Positions 52,874 through 62,260 of a stretch of DNA of 64,000 bases are shown here, piece after piece (positions within the stretch are counted from its first letter, which is position 1; each line of letters begins with the position of its first letter). The notes beneath the pieces were generated by a model. The model saw nothing but the letters and a program-made list of their open reading frames with translations, did not search any database and had not been told where the DNA came from. A program made the position numbers and the translations under genes. This DNA is from Vibrio sp. CB1-14 (lineage in GTDB: Bacteria; Pseudomonadota; Gammaproteobacteria; Enterobacterales; Vibrionaceae): assembly GCF_040412085.2 (NCBI RefSeq), contig NZ_CP115920.1, forward strand, positions 3,348,001-3,412,000. Reading direction: 5' to 3'.

Positions 52874-54203
52874 CTAACACCTTTTAGAAGGCCTAGTCGC
52901 ATAGCGACTGGGCCTTCTTTTTACCGCTCTTGGATAGCTCCTATCTCGCCTTTCTGGCAACGTAAAACTCTCAGCCATATCTAGGATATAGTTCATCACC
53001 TCCGGGATTCTTCCAGGTGCGACGGCAGGAAGGAGTTGTAACTGTCCTATTAAGAACAACGAAGCTTGTTTAAAGCCTATCTGGTAAGGCATTACCTTGT
53101 TTTGGTCGTAGGCCATTTGGCACATTAAGAACCGAAGTAAGTTATAGGCCAACAGCATCCCCCACAGTTCTTGTTCTATTAGTTCGGGCTTTTTGCTTCT
53201 TAGAGTCAGGTTGTTTTGAAGCATATATTGTTTCATCTCTCGATAACCCAACTCTATCTCCCATCGATGTCCATAAAGCTCTGAGATGTCTTTTCCTGGG
53301 TAGCGCAAGGGGTCAGTCATCGAGGTTAACAACCGTACCTCCTTACCCTTAATAGTCTTAGTTATCAATCGAGCTTCCAGTGTTTCTGGTGCATCGTGCC
53401 ACTTTTCCTAGCTTGAGGGGATAGCTTTAATTCGACCAACTCTTGCCCACGCCCTAACTTGCGAAGCATTGTGTATTGAGCTCCTTTACGCATTGGAATA
53501 AGCCAATGCCTCTCTACCCTGTTGTCTGCCAACGGTGCAATAGTCCTAGAGCGTAAAAACCTCTATCGAAGATAGTTAGGCTATGGTCGGGAGAGCGCTC
53601 AATGAGCTCCGTAGTTAAGTCCACTTCGCTCTTTGATGTAGAGTCGAACGATGCACTATTTAGAAGGTGACTTGTCAGCTCCATATGGCAGACCATTCGG
53701 ACCTGAGGGTATTCGGACGAGCACTTTTGATTCCGAGTTCGACTGAAGCGCTCATCATTGTCTTTAGTATCAGGGGTTCGCCAGACTACACCGTCGACCG
53801 CATGAAGTGTTAAACCATGCCAGTCTGGGTGGGGCGTTTTGTCATTCCATAGTTTCTGCGTTTGAGTAAAGACGGATTTCATGACATCGGAGCCCAGCCT
53901 TTGTCTTGCCTGAATTACTGCACTCGGAGCAACAAATGGCTTCTTACCTGGGAGAAGAATATCCAGCTTCGAGACGACCTTCTCCATGGACAAATGGCGA
54001 TACAGAGACATCCCAACAACACTCCAAACCATCATTTCCATTGGTAACCTTCGTCTGCGAATAGTCGTAATTCCTGTATCTTCCAAACACTGGGAAATGA
54101 GTTCTGGAGAAAGCAGATCAGATAAACCCGAAAGTTGCTCTGCAGAGAATTGATGAACTTGGTTAAGAGCCTGTCTTAAAACATAAAAAAAATCCGAGTG
54201 CAT
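52874..54203 (-). pseudogene. IS4-family transposase, two frameshifts
   Basis: Three reading-frame pieces form one transposase. The first (54,203 to about 53,517) holds the HAVDGVVW and TIFDRGFY catalytic aspartates. A short middle piece runs from about 53,517 to about 53,406. The last (53,368 to 52,874) holds the YGHRWEIELGYREMKQ (YREK) glutamate motif. Single-base losses at a CCC run (53,517-53,519) and a TTTT run (53,403-53,406) on the plus strand shift the frame. All DDE residues are otherwise present. Sequencing error in homopolymers cannot be excluded. Confidence 0.88.
52886..52918 (+). terminator. Strong hairpin at the transposase 3' end, T-tract on the plus strand
   Basis: AGAAGGCC plus TAGTCGC pairs with AGCGACTG plus GGCCTTCT, and the plus strand then runs TTTT. 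It overlaps the transposase C-terminus and could stop plus-strand transcripts coming from the MgtC-family gene, which lost its own terminator. Confidence 0.75.
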
Positions 54204-54218
54204 TGAATACACTCGGAT
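54192..54218 (-). promoter_or_regulatory. Hairpin holding the transposase start codon
   Basis: On the minus strand ATCCGAGTG pairs with CACTCGGAT over a nine-base loop, and the ATG (54,203) is in that loop. Such structures in other IS elements block translation of read-through mRNA started outside. Confidence 0.65.
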
Positions 54219-54277
54219 TTTGACACTTTGAATGGATCGTTCAACCGATCATTTAGTTGTTAACTGATCGGCATTAC

Positions 54278-54286
54278 TGCTTAGCA
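54278..54286 (+). repeat. Right target-site duplication, TGCTTAGCA
   Basis: Exact copy of 52,843-52,851. It is followed by GGGCTTTG, the right arm of the split terminator. Confidence 0.8.
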
Positions 54287-54326
54287 GGGCTTTGTCGCAT
54301 TTCTACTCTTTAAATCAGAGTGCTCA

Positions 54327-54890
54327 TTACTTCGCAAAGTTGATGATAGGGAAGCACTTAAAGAAACCGTTGTCAGCACAGTTGATAAGACCAATCTGTA
54401 CGCCATCGATGTTGTTTGTCTTGTTGAAAAGACCAAACTGGAAGTTAGACTTGTTTGAGAAGCTCGCAATACCAATGTCTGCCATTGTGTAGCCTTCAGA
54501 GTAGTTCACCGCACTCCAGTTGAGACCTTTCACATCGTTAGTCACGTTCACCGCTGCAAGGTTCACACCCGTCGTTTTACCTGTGTTCCAGTTGAAGATA
54601 CCTAGAGAAGCACCTTTCATTTCTTGAGTTACTTTAGAAGCACCAAAGAACAGACCGAAGTTCACACCCGTTGTACGCTGAGTTTCAGACATACCTAGTA
54701 CAGAGAAATCCACACCTTTTACTTCGTTCACTTGGCCGTGAAGAACTGCTAGACGTACGCCACCGACTGCGTTTGCATCCGGTGCGTTGAAACCGTTTAG
54801 TGATGAGAACATCACTGGCGTGCTTTCTGCTAGCGCCAATGGTGATGCCATTGCTGCTGCCACTGCTAATACTGCTACTGCCTTTTTCAT
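54327..54890 (-). CDS. Secreted repeat protein (LA_2272-like)
   Basis: The 187 residues begin with a clear signal peptide (MKKAVAVLAVAAAMASPLALA). The mature part has repeating units of about 18 residues with the pattern TGVNFGLF, KGASLGIFN, TGVNLAAVN, KGLNWSAVN and VQIGLIN, suggesting a beta-solenoid or surface-repeat fold. Two cysteines lie at the end. It resembles proteins annotated as LA_2272 surface repeats, from memory. Function is unknown. The ATG at 54,890 was chosen for its GGAG site. Its terminator was split by the IS. Confidence 0.7.
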   Translation of the reverse strand: MKKAVAVLAVAAAMASPLALAESTPVMFSSLNGFNAPDANAVGGVRLAVLHGQVNEVKGVDFSVLGMSETQRTTGVNFGLFFGASKVTQEMKGASLGIFNWNTGKTTGVNLAAVNVTNDVKGLNWSAVNYSEGYTMADIGIASFSNKSNFQFGLFNKTNNIDGVQIGLINCADNGFFKCFPIINFAK

Positions 54891-55027
54891 AATAGTCTCC
54901 ACTGACTTTTTTTGTTATCAACTGATAAGTGTAGGTGATGCTAGTGACGCTGACTATAGGCTTTGTCAGAGTTTTGTCATATTCTGCAACACTCTCACAG
55001 AATATTGGTTAATTATGAAACAGGTAC

Positions 55028-55056
55028 AAAAAAGCCGAAGGTTTCCCTTCGGCTTT
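55028..55056 (-). terminator. Terminator of groESL
   Basis: On the minus strand AAAGCCGAAGG pairs with CCTTCGGCTTT and continues into a T-tract, 20 bp past the groL stop codon. Confidence 0.88.
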
Positions 55057-55075
55057 GTCAGAATCCTCTGATGGA

Positions 55076-56716
<1,641 letters not shown>

Positions 56717-56781
56717 TTATTCCTTATCTAAATTCAGTGGATAGCTTGTTTAGAGTAAAAAATTACTCAACGTCTACTTAA

Positions 56782-57072
56782 TTATTCAACGATAGCCATG
56801 ATGTCATTTTCAGACATGATCAGAACTTCTTTACCGTCGATCTTTTCTGTCTTAGTGCCGTAGCCTTCAGCAAAGATCACCGTATCACCTACTTTCACAT
56901 CTAGCGGCTGTACAGTGCCGTTTTCTAGGATGCGGCCTTTGCCCACAGCCAGAACTTTACCACGTGTTGATTTTTCTGCCGCAGAACCAGTTAAAACGAT
57001 GCCACCAGCAGATTTAGATTCAACTTCTTGGCGCTCAACGATAACTCGGTCGTGTAGAGGACGGATATTCAT
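56782..57072 (-). CDS. groS: Co-chaperonin GroES
   Basis: GroES is the heptameric lid of GroEL. The 96 residues begin [27 protein letters not shown], which includes the mobile loop. The ATG at 57,072 was chosen over an upstream in-frame ATG (57,099) because it gives the standard start and has GGAGA upstream. Confidence 0.97.
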   Translation of the reverse strand: MNIRPLHDRVIVERQEVESKSAGGIVLTGSAAEKSTRGKVLAVGKGRILENGTVQPLDVKVGDTVIFAEGYGTKTEKIDGKEVLIMSENDIMAIVE

Positions 57073-57137
57073 CGGTCGATTCTCCTGATTATTTTCCATT
57101 TAGCTTATAGGGTTGCCTTCAAGGCCTTGTGTTGAAT

Positions 57138-57166
57138 ATGTTGGGGGCATTTCTGACGATCCCAAG
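57138..57166 (-). promoter_or_regulatory. Heat-shock (sigma-32) promoter of groESL
   Basis: On the minus strand CTTGGGA (57,160-57,166), 13 bp, then CCCCAACAT (57,138-57,146) resembles the sigma-32 consensus CTTGAAA-N13-CCCCATNT. It lies about 65 bp before groS. The -10 half matches better than the -35 half. Confidence 0.65.
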
Positions 57167-57304
57167 GGCTAATTGCCAAAAAATTGTGACAAAAATAACG
57201 AAATTTAAGATTGGCACGCGAAACCTAAGCTACTGAGAGTCGGTTGTCGCGCCAACTGGTTAATTACTGTATTCTAGCCTCCTGTTAACCAAGCTTAGAA
57301 TGCC

Positions 57305-58651
57305 ATGCAAGACAAACACGGCCTGCTGTCCGCGCCGATATCTACTGTGCTTAGAAATATGACCGTGCCTATGGTCTTTGGCATGGTGGCGATACTGGCA
57401 TTCAATCTTGTCGATACCTTCTTTATTTCGTTACTTGGTACTGAGGCGCTCGCGGCCATCAGTTTCACCTTTCCAGTAACCTTTGGTGTTAACTGCATCA
57501 CCATGGGTATTGGCATGGGATTGTCGACCAATATTGGTCGCTTACTCGGCCAAGGGAATACTCAGCACGCAGCGCGTTTCTCCACACACGGCCTATTGCT
57601 TGCCGTGGTTTTGGTTGTGCTGGCTTCAACATTGGGTTTGTACACCATAGAGCCCCTGTTTAAGCTACTGGGCGCCAGTGATGACATCATTCCACTGATC
57701 CGCGAATACATGGTGATTTGGTACTTTACCGTGCCTCTTTTGGTGATCCCTATGGCGGGCAACAGTGCCATTCGCGCAACAGGCGACACCAAAACACCCG
57801 CAAAAATAATGATGCTTTCAGGCTTTATTAATGGTCTGCTCGACCCGTTGCTTATCTTCGGTATTGGACCGTTTCCTGAGCTTGGCATTCAAGGCGCAGC
57901 CATTGCGAGCGGCATTGCGTGGCTTGGGGCTCTAACTGGCTCATTGTACGTCCTGACCAAACGAGAAAAGCTGCTTGGTCAGCTCAAACCTTCTCAGCTA
58001 TGGCAAGATTGGATTGCTATCCTACGTATCGGCACACCTTCAGGGCTCTCTACCGCAATGTCGCCTATCTCAGGGGCGATCTTAATGAAGATGCTCTCAG
58101 TACACGGTACCGCCGCCGTGGCAGCTTATGGTGCAGCGCAGCGTGTGGAGTCGATTTTGATCTTAGTGTTGATTTCTTTAAGCTCAGCTTTAACGCCATT
58201 TATGTCGCAAAACTTCGGTGCCAAGCAGCCAGAACGCAGCTTTGCTGGCCTATTCCTCAGCATGCGTTTTTCGCTGCTGTTTCAAATGCTGGTCTTTGTG
58301 ATGATGGTGCCGCTCAGCATTCCTATCTCAGCCCTGTTCTCACAGGAACAAGCGGTTCGCGACATCCTATGGCACTATCTGCTCGTGGTGCCATTTAGCT
58401 ATGGTTTTCAAGGCATTATTATGATGTTAGGCAGCGGTATGAATGCACTGCATGAGCCTAGTAAAGCCTTTATCTGGAGCGCGATGAGGCTGTTTGTGTT
58501 TACTCTGCCTGCTGCGGCATTGGGAAGCCTGTGGTTTGGCATCGAAGGGATGTTTATTGGCGTGGCTCTGGGTAATGTTATTGGCGGCGTCCTCGCCTAC
58601 CTGTATGCGCTTTCGGTCAGGCGCAAGCACCTTCCCATGACGACAAGATAG
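57305..58651 (+). CDS. MATE-family multidrug efflux protein
   Basis: The 448 residues form about 12 membrane helices in two MatE halves (about 15-175 and 235-400). Conserved features include the N-terminal PMVFGMVAILAFNLVDTFFISLLG and NSAIRATGDTKTPAKI segments. It is a sodium- or proton-driven exporter of cationic compounds. The substrates are not predictable. It is divergent from groESL and has a strong terminator. Confidence 0.9.
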   Translation: MQDKHGLLSAPISTVLRNMTVPMVFGMVAILAFNLVDTFFISLLGTEALAAISFTFPVTFGVNCITMGIGMGLSTNIGRLLGQGNTQHAARFSTHGLLLAVVLVVLASTLGLYTIEPLFKLLGASDDIIPLIREYMVIWYFTVPLLVIPMAGNSAIRATGDTKTPAKIMMLSGFINGLLDPLLIFGIGPFPELGIQGAAIASGIAWLGALTGSLYVLTKREKLLGQLKPSQLWQDWIAILRIGTPSGLSTAMSPISGAILMKMLSVHGTAAVAAYGAAQRVESILILVLISLSSALTPFMSQNFGAKQPERSFAGLFLSMRFSLLFQMLVFVMMVPLSIPISALFSQEQAVRDILWHYLLVVPFSYGFQGIIMMLGSGMNALHEPSKAFIWSAMRLFVFTLPAAALGSLWFGIEGMFIGVALGNVIGGVLAYLYALSVRRKHLPMTTR

Positions 58652-58660
58652 ACGAAAAAG

Positions 58661-58687
58661 AAAAGCCAAGGCACTGCCTTGGCTTTT
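58661..58687. terminator. Bidirectional terminator between the MATE gene and cysE
   Basis: AAAAGCCAAGGCA and TGCCTTGGCTTTTT form a long stem between the convergent ends, with A and T tracts that allow use from both sides. Confidence 0.88.
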
Positions 58688-58723
58688 TAGTATTCGCTGT
58701 ACGCTTATTTAACCGAGTAAGCG

Positions 58724-59545
58724 CTAGATACCATCACCACCCATAAAGGTCTGTGACTTACCATTAAATTGCTGATCCATATCCAGCGATGGCATATCGG
58801 TTTTCGGCTTGCCTACGATCTTCGCAGGAACGCCCGCAGCCGTAGTATGCGGTGGTACTGGCTGAAGCACTACTGAGCAAGAACCAATTTTAGCCCCTTT
58901 ACCCACTTCAATGTTACCGAGGATCTTAGCTCCAGCGCCAATCATGACCCCTTCACGGATCTTAGGATGTCGGTCACCGCACTCTTTACCGGTACCGCCC
59001 AGTGTTACGTTCTGAAGGATAGAGACATCGTTCTCCACCACAGCCGTCTCACCAATAACGATGCCTGTCGCATGGTCGAGCATGATACCTTTTCCGATAC
59101 GAGCCGCCGGGTGGATGTCCACCTGACACGCGACTGAAATTTGGTTTTGAAGGTACGTTGCCAATGCGTTACGGCCTTGCGACCACAGCCAGTTGGCGAC
59201 ACGATACCCTTGCAGAGCATGATAGCCCTTCAAGTACAGTAATGGCATTGAATACAGAGAGACCGCAGGATCTCGATTCACCGTGGCACAAATGTCACAC
59301 GCCGCCGCATCGGTAATGGTAGGGTCAGCGTTAAACGCTTGCTCCACCACTTCACGCACTGCCATAGCAGGCATAGAGGCCGTCTTTAGCTTATTGGCTA
59401 GGATATAGCTCAGCGCTGCACCAAAGCTTTCGTGGTTAATAATGGTGGCATGATAGAAGCTTGCCAGCATCGGCTCTTGTTCGGCCTGCTCTCGGGCTTC
59501 TCTGACAATGCACTCCCAAACATTTTGTTTTTCACAGTGTTTCAT
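58724..59545 (-). CDS. cysE: Serine O-acetyltransferase
   Basis: CysE makes O-acetylserine, the first step of cysteine synthesis, and is inhibited by cysteine. The 273 residues have an N-terminal helical domain and a left-handed beta-helix of hexapeptides (about 140-240; DIHPAARIGKGIMLDHATGIVIGE, GGTGKECGDRHPKI). The C-terminal tail that binds CysK ends GGDGI, with the terminal Ile expected of a cysteine synthase partner. Confidence 0.96.
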   Translation of the reverse strand: MKHCEKQNVWECIVREAREQAEQEPMLASFYHATIINHESFGAALSYILANKLKTASMPAMAVREVVEQAFNADPTITDAAACDICATVNRDPAVSLYSMPLLYLKGYHALQGYRVANWLWSQGRNALATYLQNQISVACQVDIHPAARIGKGIMLDHATGIVIGETAVVENDVSILQNVTLGGTGKECGDRHPKIREGVMIGAGAKILGNIEVGKGAKIGSCSVVLQPVPPHTTAAGVPAKIVGKPKTDMPSLDMDQQFNGKSQTFMGGDGI

Positions 59546-59585
59546 TTTTGATCCTACGATGGATAGTCAATTATCCGTCGAGCGA

Positions 59586-60608
59586 TTATTGTTGCTCGGC
59601 TTTCTTGTCCCTTGCAAGGAGGTCTTGCGCGGCTAAACGCGCATCCTTCCCTTGATACAATACTTGATAGATTTGGTCAACAATTGGCATTTCTACGCCC
59701 ATGCGTTGTGACAGTAGCCACACCTCTTTGGTGTTGCGATAGCCCTCAACCACCTGACCGATTTCAATTTGTGCAGTATCAACGTCTTTACCTTCACCCA
59801 AAGCAAGGCCAAAACGGCGGTTGCGCGATTGGTTATCAGTACAGGTCAGTACCAAATCACCCAACCCTGCCATGCCCATAAAGGTATCTTGCTTCGCACC
59901 CAGAGCAGCGCCAAGACGAGTCATTTCCGCAAGACCACGAGTGATCAAAGCTGTACGAGCATTGGCACCAAAGCCGATGCCATCAGACATACCAGCGCCA
60001 ATGGCGATAACATTCTTCACGGCCCCACCAAGCTGCATACCAGTAAAGTCATCGTTGGCATACACGCGGAAGGTCTTACTGCAGTGGATTTTCTCTTGTA
60101 GATCCGCGACAAACTGCGCATCAGGCGAGGCAACGGCGATCGCCGTTGGTAGGCCAGCCGCTAGCTCTTTAGCAAACGTTGGACCCGACAATACCGCTAG
60201 CGGGTACTCTTCACCAATGATGTCGTGAGCGACATCTTTAAGCAGGCGACCCGTTTCAGGTTCTAACCCTTTGGTTGCCCAGCAAATGCGGCTGTCATCT
60301 CGCAAGTGTGGTTTGACACTGTTTAAAACGATACCAAATACGTGGCTTGGTACCACGACCAGCAAATCACGGCTCGCTTGTACGGCTTTGTTGAGGTCGG
60401 ATTCAACAATCAGAGACTCAGGAAAATCAATGCCCGGTAGGAACTCGTGGTTAGCACGATCCGCTTCTAGCTTCGCCATGTGCTCTGGTTCGTGTCCCCA
60501 AATCACCACATTCGCGCCATTTCTCGCAAGCGAAATCGCCAAAGACGTGCCGTAAGAGCCTGCGCCCAATACAGTCATTGCGATTTCTTTTCCATATGCG
60601 TTATTCAT
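59586..60608 (-). CDS. gpsA: Glycerol-3-phosphate dehydrogenase (NAD(P)+)
   Basis: GpsA reduces dihydroxyacetone phosphate to sn-glycerol-3-phosphate for phospholipid synthesis. The 340-residue product has the NAD(P)-binding [10 protein letters not shown], the [14 protein letters not shown] and [16 protein letters not shown] motifs, and the catalytic [24 protein letters not shown]. The start at 60,608 ([13 protein letters not shown]) was chosen over an upstream ATG at 60,656. It precedes cysE, as in E. coli. Confidence 0.95.
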   Translation of the reverse strand: MNNAYGKEIAMTVLGAGSYGTSLAISLARNGANVVIWGHEPEHMAKLEADRANHEFLPGIDFPESLIVESDLNKAVQASRDLLVVVPSHVFGIVLNSVKPHLRDDSRICWATKGLEPETGRLLKDVAHDIIGEEYPLAVLSGPTFAKELAAGLPTAIAVASPDAQFVADLQEKIHCSKTFRVYANDDFTGMQLGGAVKNVIAIGAGMSDGIGFGANARTALITRGLAEMTRLGAALGAKQDTFMGMAGLGDLVLTCTDNQSRNRRFGLALGEGKDVDTAQIEIGQVVEGYRNTKEVWLLSQRMGVEMPIVDQIYQVLYQGKDARLAAQDLLARDKKAEQQ

Positions 60609-60646
60609 AACACCACCCAATTTGTCGGTATGATTGCGTTTCGTTG

Positions 60647-60698
60647 TTATACCCAAGTGACCCTAACAGTGTAGCCACTCAAGACGACTTGGGTATAA
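60647..60698. repeat. 52-bp inverted-repeat element between secB and gpsA
   Basis: Perfect 12-bp ends TTATACCCAAGT and ACTTGGGTATAA enclose 28 bp. It resembles the ends of ERIC-type or MITE-type repeats seen in vibrios, from memory. It lies between two genes on the same strand and may fold in the mRNA. Confidence 0.55.
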
Positions 60699-60714
60699 GT
60701 TGCTGTATGCCAAT

Positions 60715-60747
60715 AAAAAATGCACATCGCGATGCGCTGTGCATTTT
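60715..60747 (-). terminator. Terminator of secB
   Basis: On the minus strand AAAATGCACA and TGTGCATTTT form a stem over an 11-base centre that is itself partly complementary, followed by TT. It lies 45 bp past the secB stop. Confidence 0.8.
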
Positions 60748-60791
60748 CAAAAACATCCACTCTTTCTCGCAGAGTTACTCTGCAAGTGAGA

Positions 60792-61259
60792 TTAAGCTTC
60801 CGCTTGACCTTCTTGCTGAGCTTGCTGCTGTAGGTAGTTCATGAACAATGCGTCAAAGTTAACTGGCGCAAGGTTCAGTTGTGGGAACGTACCTTTCATC
60901 GTTAGGCTTGAGATAGTTTCGCGAGCGTACGGGAATAGAATGTTCGGGCAGAATGCACCTAGGCAGTGTGCAAGTTGACCAGCTTCCATTTGCTCAGCAG
61001 TGAAGATACCACCTTGCTGAACTTCACATAGGAATGCAGTTTCTTCTGCGTTTTTCACTGTCACTGTCAGGCGAAGAACAACTTCGTATACGCCTTGGCC
61101 TAGTTCACGGCTTTGAGTGTCAAGATCTAGCTTAACATCTGGGTTCCAGTCTTTCTGGAACATATCTGGCGAGTTTGGCGCCTCAAATGATACGTCTTTT
61201 AGAAAGATGCGTTGGATTGTGAAGTTTTGTTGTGCTTCTTGTGGAGCTGCTTCAGCCAT
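60792..61259 (-). CDS. secB: Protein-export chaperone SecB
   Basis: SecB is a tetramer that keeps secretory precursors unfolded and hands them to SecA. The 155 residues contain the [37 protein letters not shown] block, typical of the family. The ATG at 61,259 was chosen over an upstream in-frame codon. In E. coli grxC lies between yibN and secB, but here only 156 bp without a gene separate them. Confidence 0.96.
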   Translation of the reverse strand: MAEAAPQEAQQNFTIQRIFLKDVSFEAPNSPDMFQKDWNPDVKLDLDTQSRELGQGVYEVVLRLTVTVKNAEETAFLCEVQQGGIFTAEQMEAGQLAHCLGAFCPNILFPYARETISSLTMKGTFPQLNLAPVNFDALFMNYLQQQAQQEGQAEA

Positions 61260-61416
61260 GATGATTTCCTTAAATACGTCTAAATTTGTCAAAACGTTAA
61301 TGAGTTTTCATGCAGACTAGCCGAGCCGATGTTTGATGACTAGGCGAGCCGTGAATTCCGTGGCATTTATCACATCCCTTAGTCATAACTGCCGCGAAAT
61401 TACTCAAAATTCTGTA

Positions 61417-61851
61417 TTACTTTTTGCCTTTGATCAGCGGAAGGTTTGCTTCGCTCCAAGCCGCTAGGCCATTTTTCAGCAAGTACACTTTTTCAAACCC
61501 TGCTTTTGCAAGCAAGTTCGCGCTCTCTTGCGCCGTTTGACCAGTCTTACATACCACAATGATTGGGTCTGATTTGTGGTTTTCAAGGCTACCGAAAGAA
61601 CCGTCTTTAATATCAGAAGGTAAAACGTGAAGTGCGTCAGTAATATGACCACGCTTGAATTCGTCTTTTGAACGAATATCCACCACGATGCCGTTCTCAC
61701 GGTTCATCATGTGTGTCACTTGTGCTGCAGTCACTTCTTTATAGGCTGCGTTCGCTGATTTAAAGATGTTAGCGATCAGAGCAACAAATAGTGCAACCCA
61801 CACTAGCGCCATGATCATGTTCTGTTGGAAAAATTCTAAATACTCTTGCAT
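61417..61851 (-). CDS. Rhodanese-like membrane protein (YibN-like)
   Basis: The 144 residues have one N-terminal membrane helix (about 12-30) and a rhodanese domain (about 40-140). A cysteine sits at the active-site loop (VVCKTGQTAQES, Cys101), so it could carry sulfur. The E. coli homologue YibN has lost the Cys, as I recall. The ATG at 61,851 gives the YibN length. It is divergent from gpmM. Confidence 0.88.
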   Translation of the reverse strand: MQEYLEFFQQNMIMALVWVALFVALIANIFKSANAAYKEVTAAQVTHMMNRENGIVVDIRSKDEFKRGHITDALHVLPSDIKDGSFGSLENHKSDPIIVVCKTGQTAQESANLLAKAGFEKVYLLKNGLAAWSEANLPLIKGKK

Positions 61852-62260
61852 CACTTGTGCTCTTAGATAGTTGAACATTAAATCAGTCGAGGAGTATAGC
61901 GGCTTAGCCTCGCCGTGGCGAGAGGGGAAAATGTTTCGAACAGAGAATTGGGATCCTTCTCCTTGCCTTGCTTCACGCCAACACGCTAAACGCTATCACA
62001 GAGATAGAAAAAACCGATTAGTCAAAGCGACCAAACTCGGCGTATTAATAGAAATAAAGCCGAGGTACCTGACGAAAATAGCGTCTATGATTACCTCACG
62101 CAGAGAACAAACAGACGAATCAGCTAGATAAAACTGTAACCCAGCAACGGTAATCACAAACATTATTTGATCTGCCACTACAGTTATGGGTAAAAAGTGT
62201 AGTAAAATTACGCTAATTTGTTTTCTGTAAAGTTACTATCGATTTGATGAGGTTATAACT
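61852..62260. other. 409-bp intergenic region between the YibN-like gene and gpmM
   Basis: Contains the divergent promoter region for both genes. A -10-like TAAAAT at 62,203-62,208 (plus strand) has no clear -35. A small open frame (61,871-62,131, plus) starts with TTG and lacks a ribosome site, so it is not considered real. Confidence 0.5.

Larger units (their letters stand above)
52852..54277 (-). mobile_element. IS4-family insertion sequence, 1,426 bp
   Basis: The element is bounded by 18-bp imperfect inverted ends (GTAATGC then AGTTAA; 14 of 18 match) and a 9-bp direct repeat, TGCTTAGCA. It carries one DDE transposase gene in minus orientation, broken by two frameshifts. It lies exactly between the stem arms of the terminator that served the MgtC-family gene and the secreted protein gene on the other side. 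Confidence 0.88.

Noticed and set aside
52836..54293. 23-bp terminal inverted repeats AAAGCCCTGC...TAATGC as the IS ends
   Set aside because: The outer part is host terminator stem plus the near-palindromic target duplication TGCTTAGCA. The true IS ends begin with GTAATGC.
61871..62131. 86-codon open frame between the YibN-like gene and gpmM
   Set aside because: It starts with TTG, has no ribosome site, shows no recognisable family and crosses the promoter region of gpmM.
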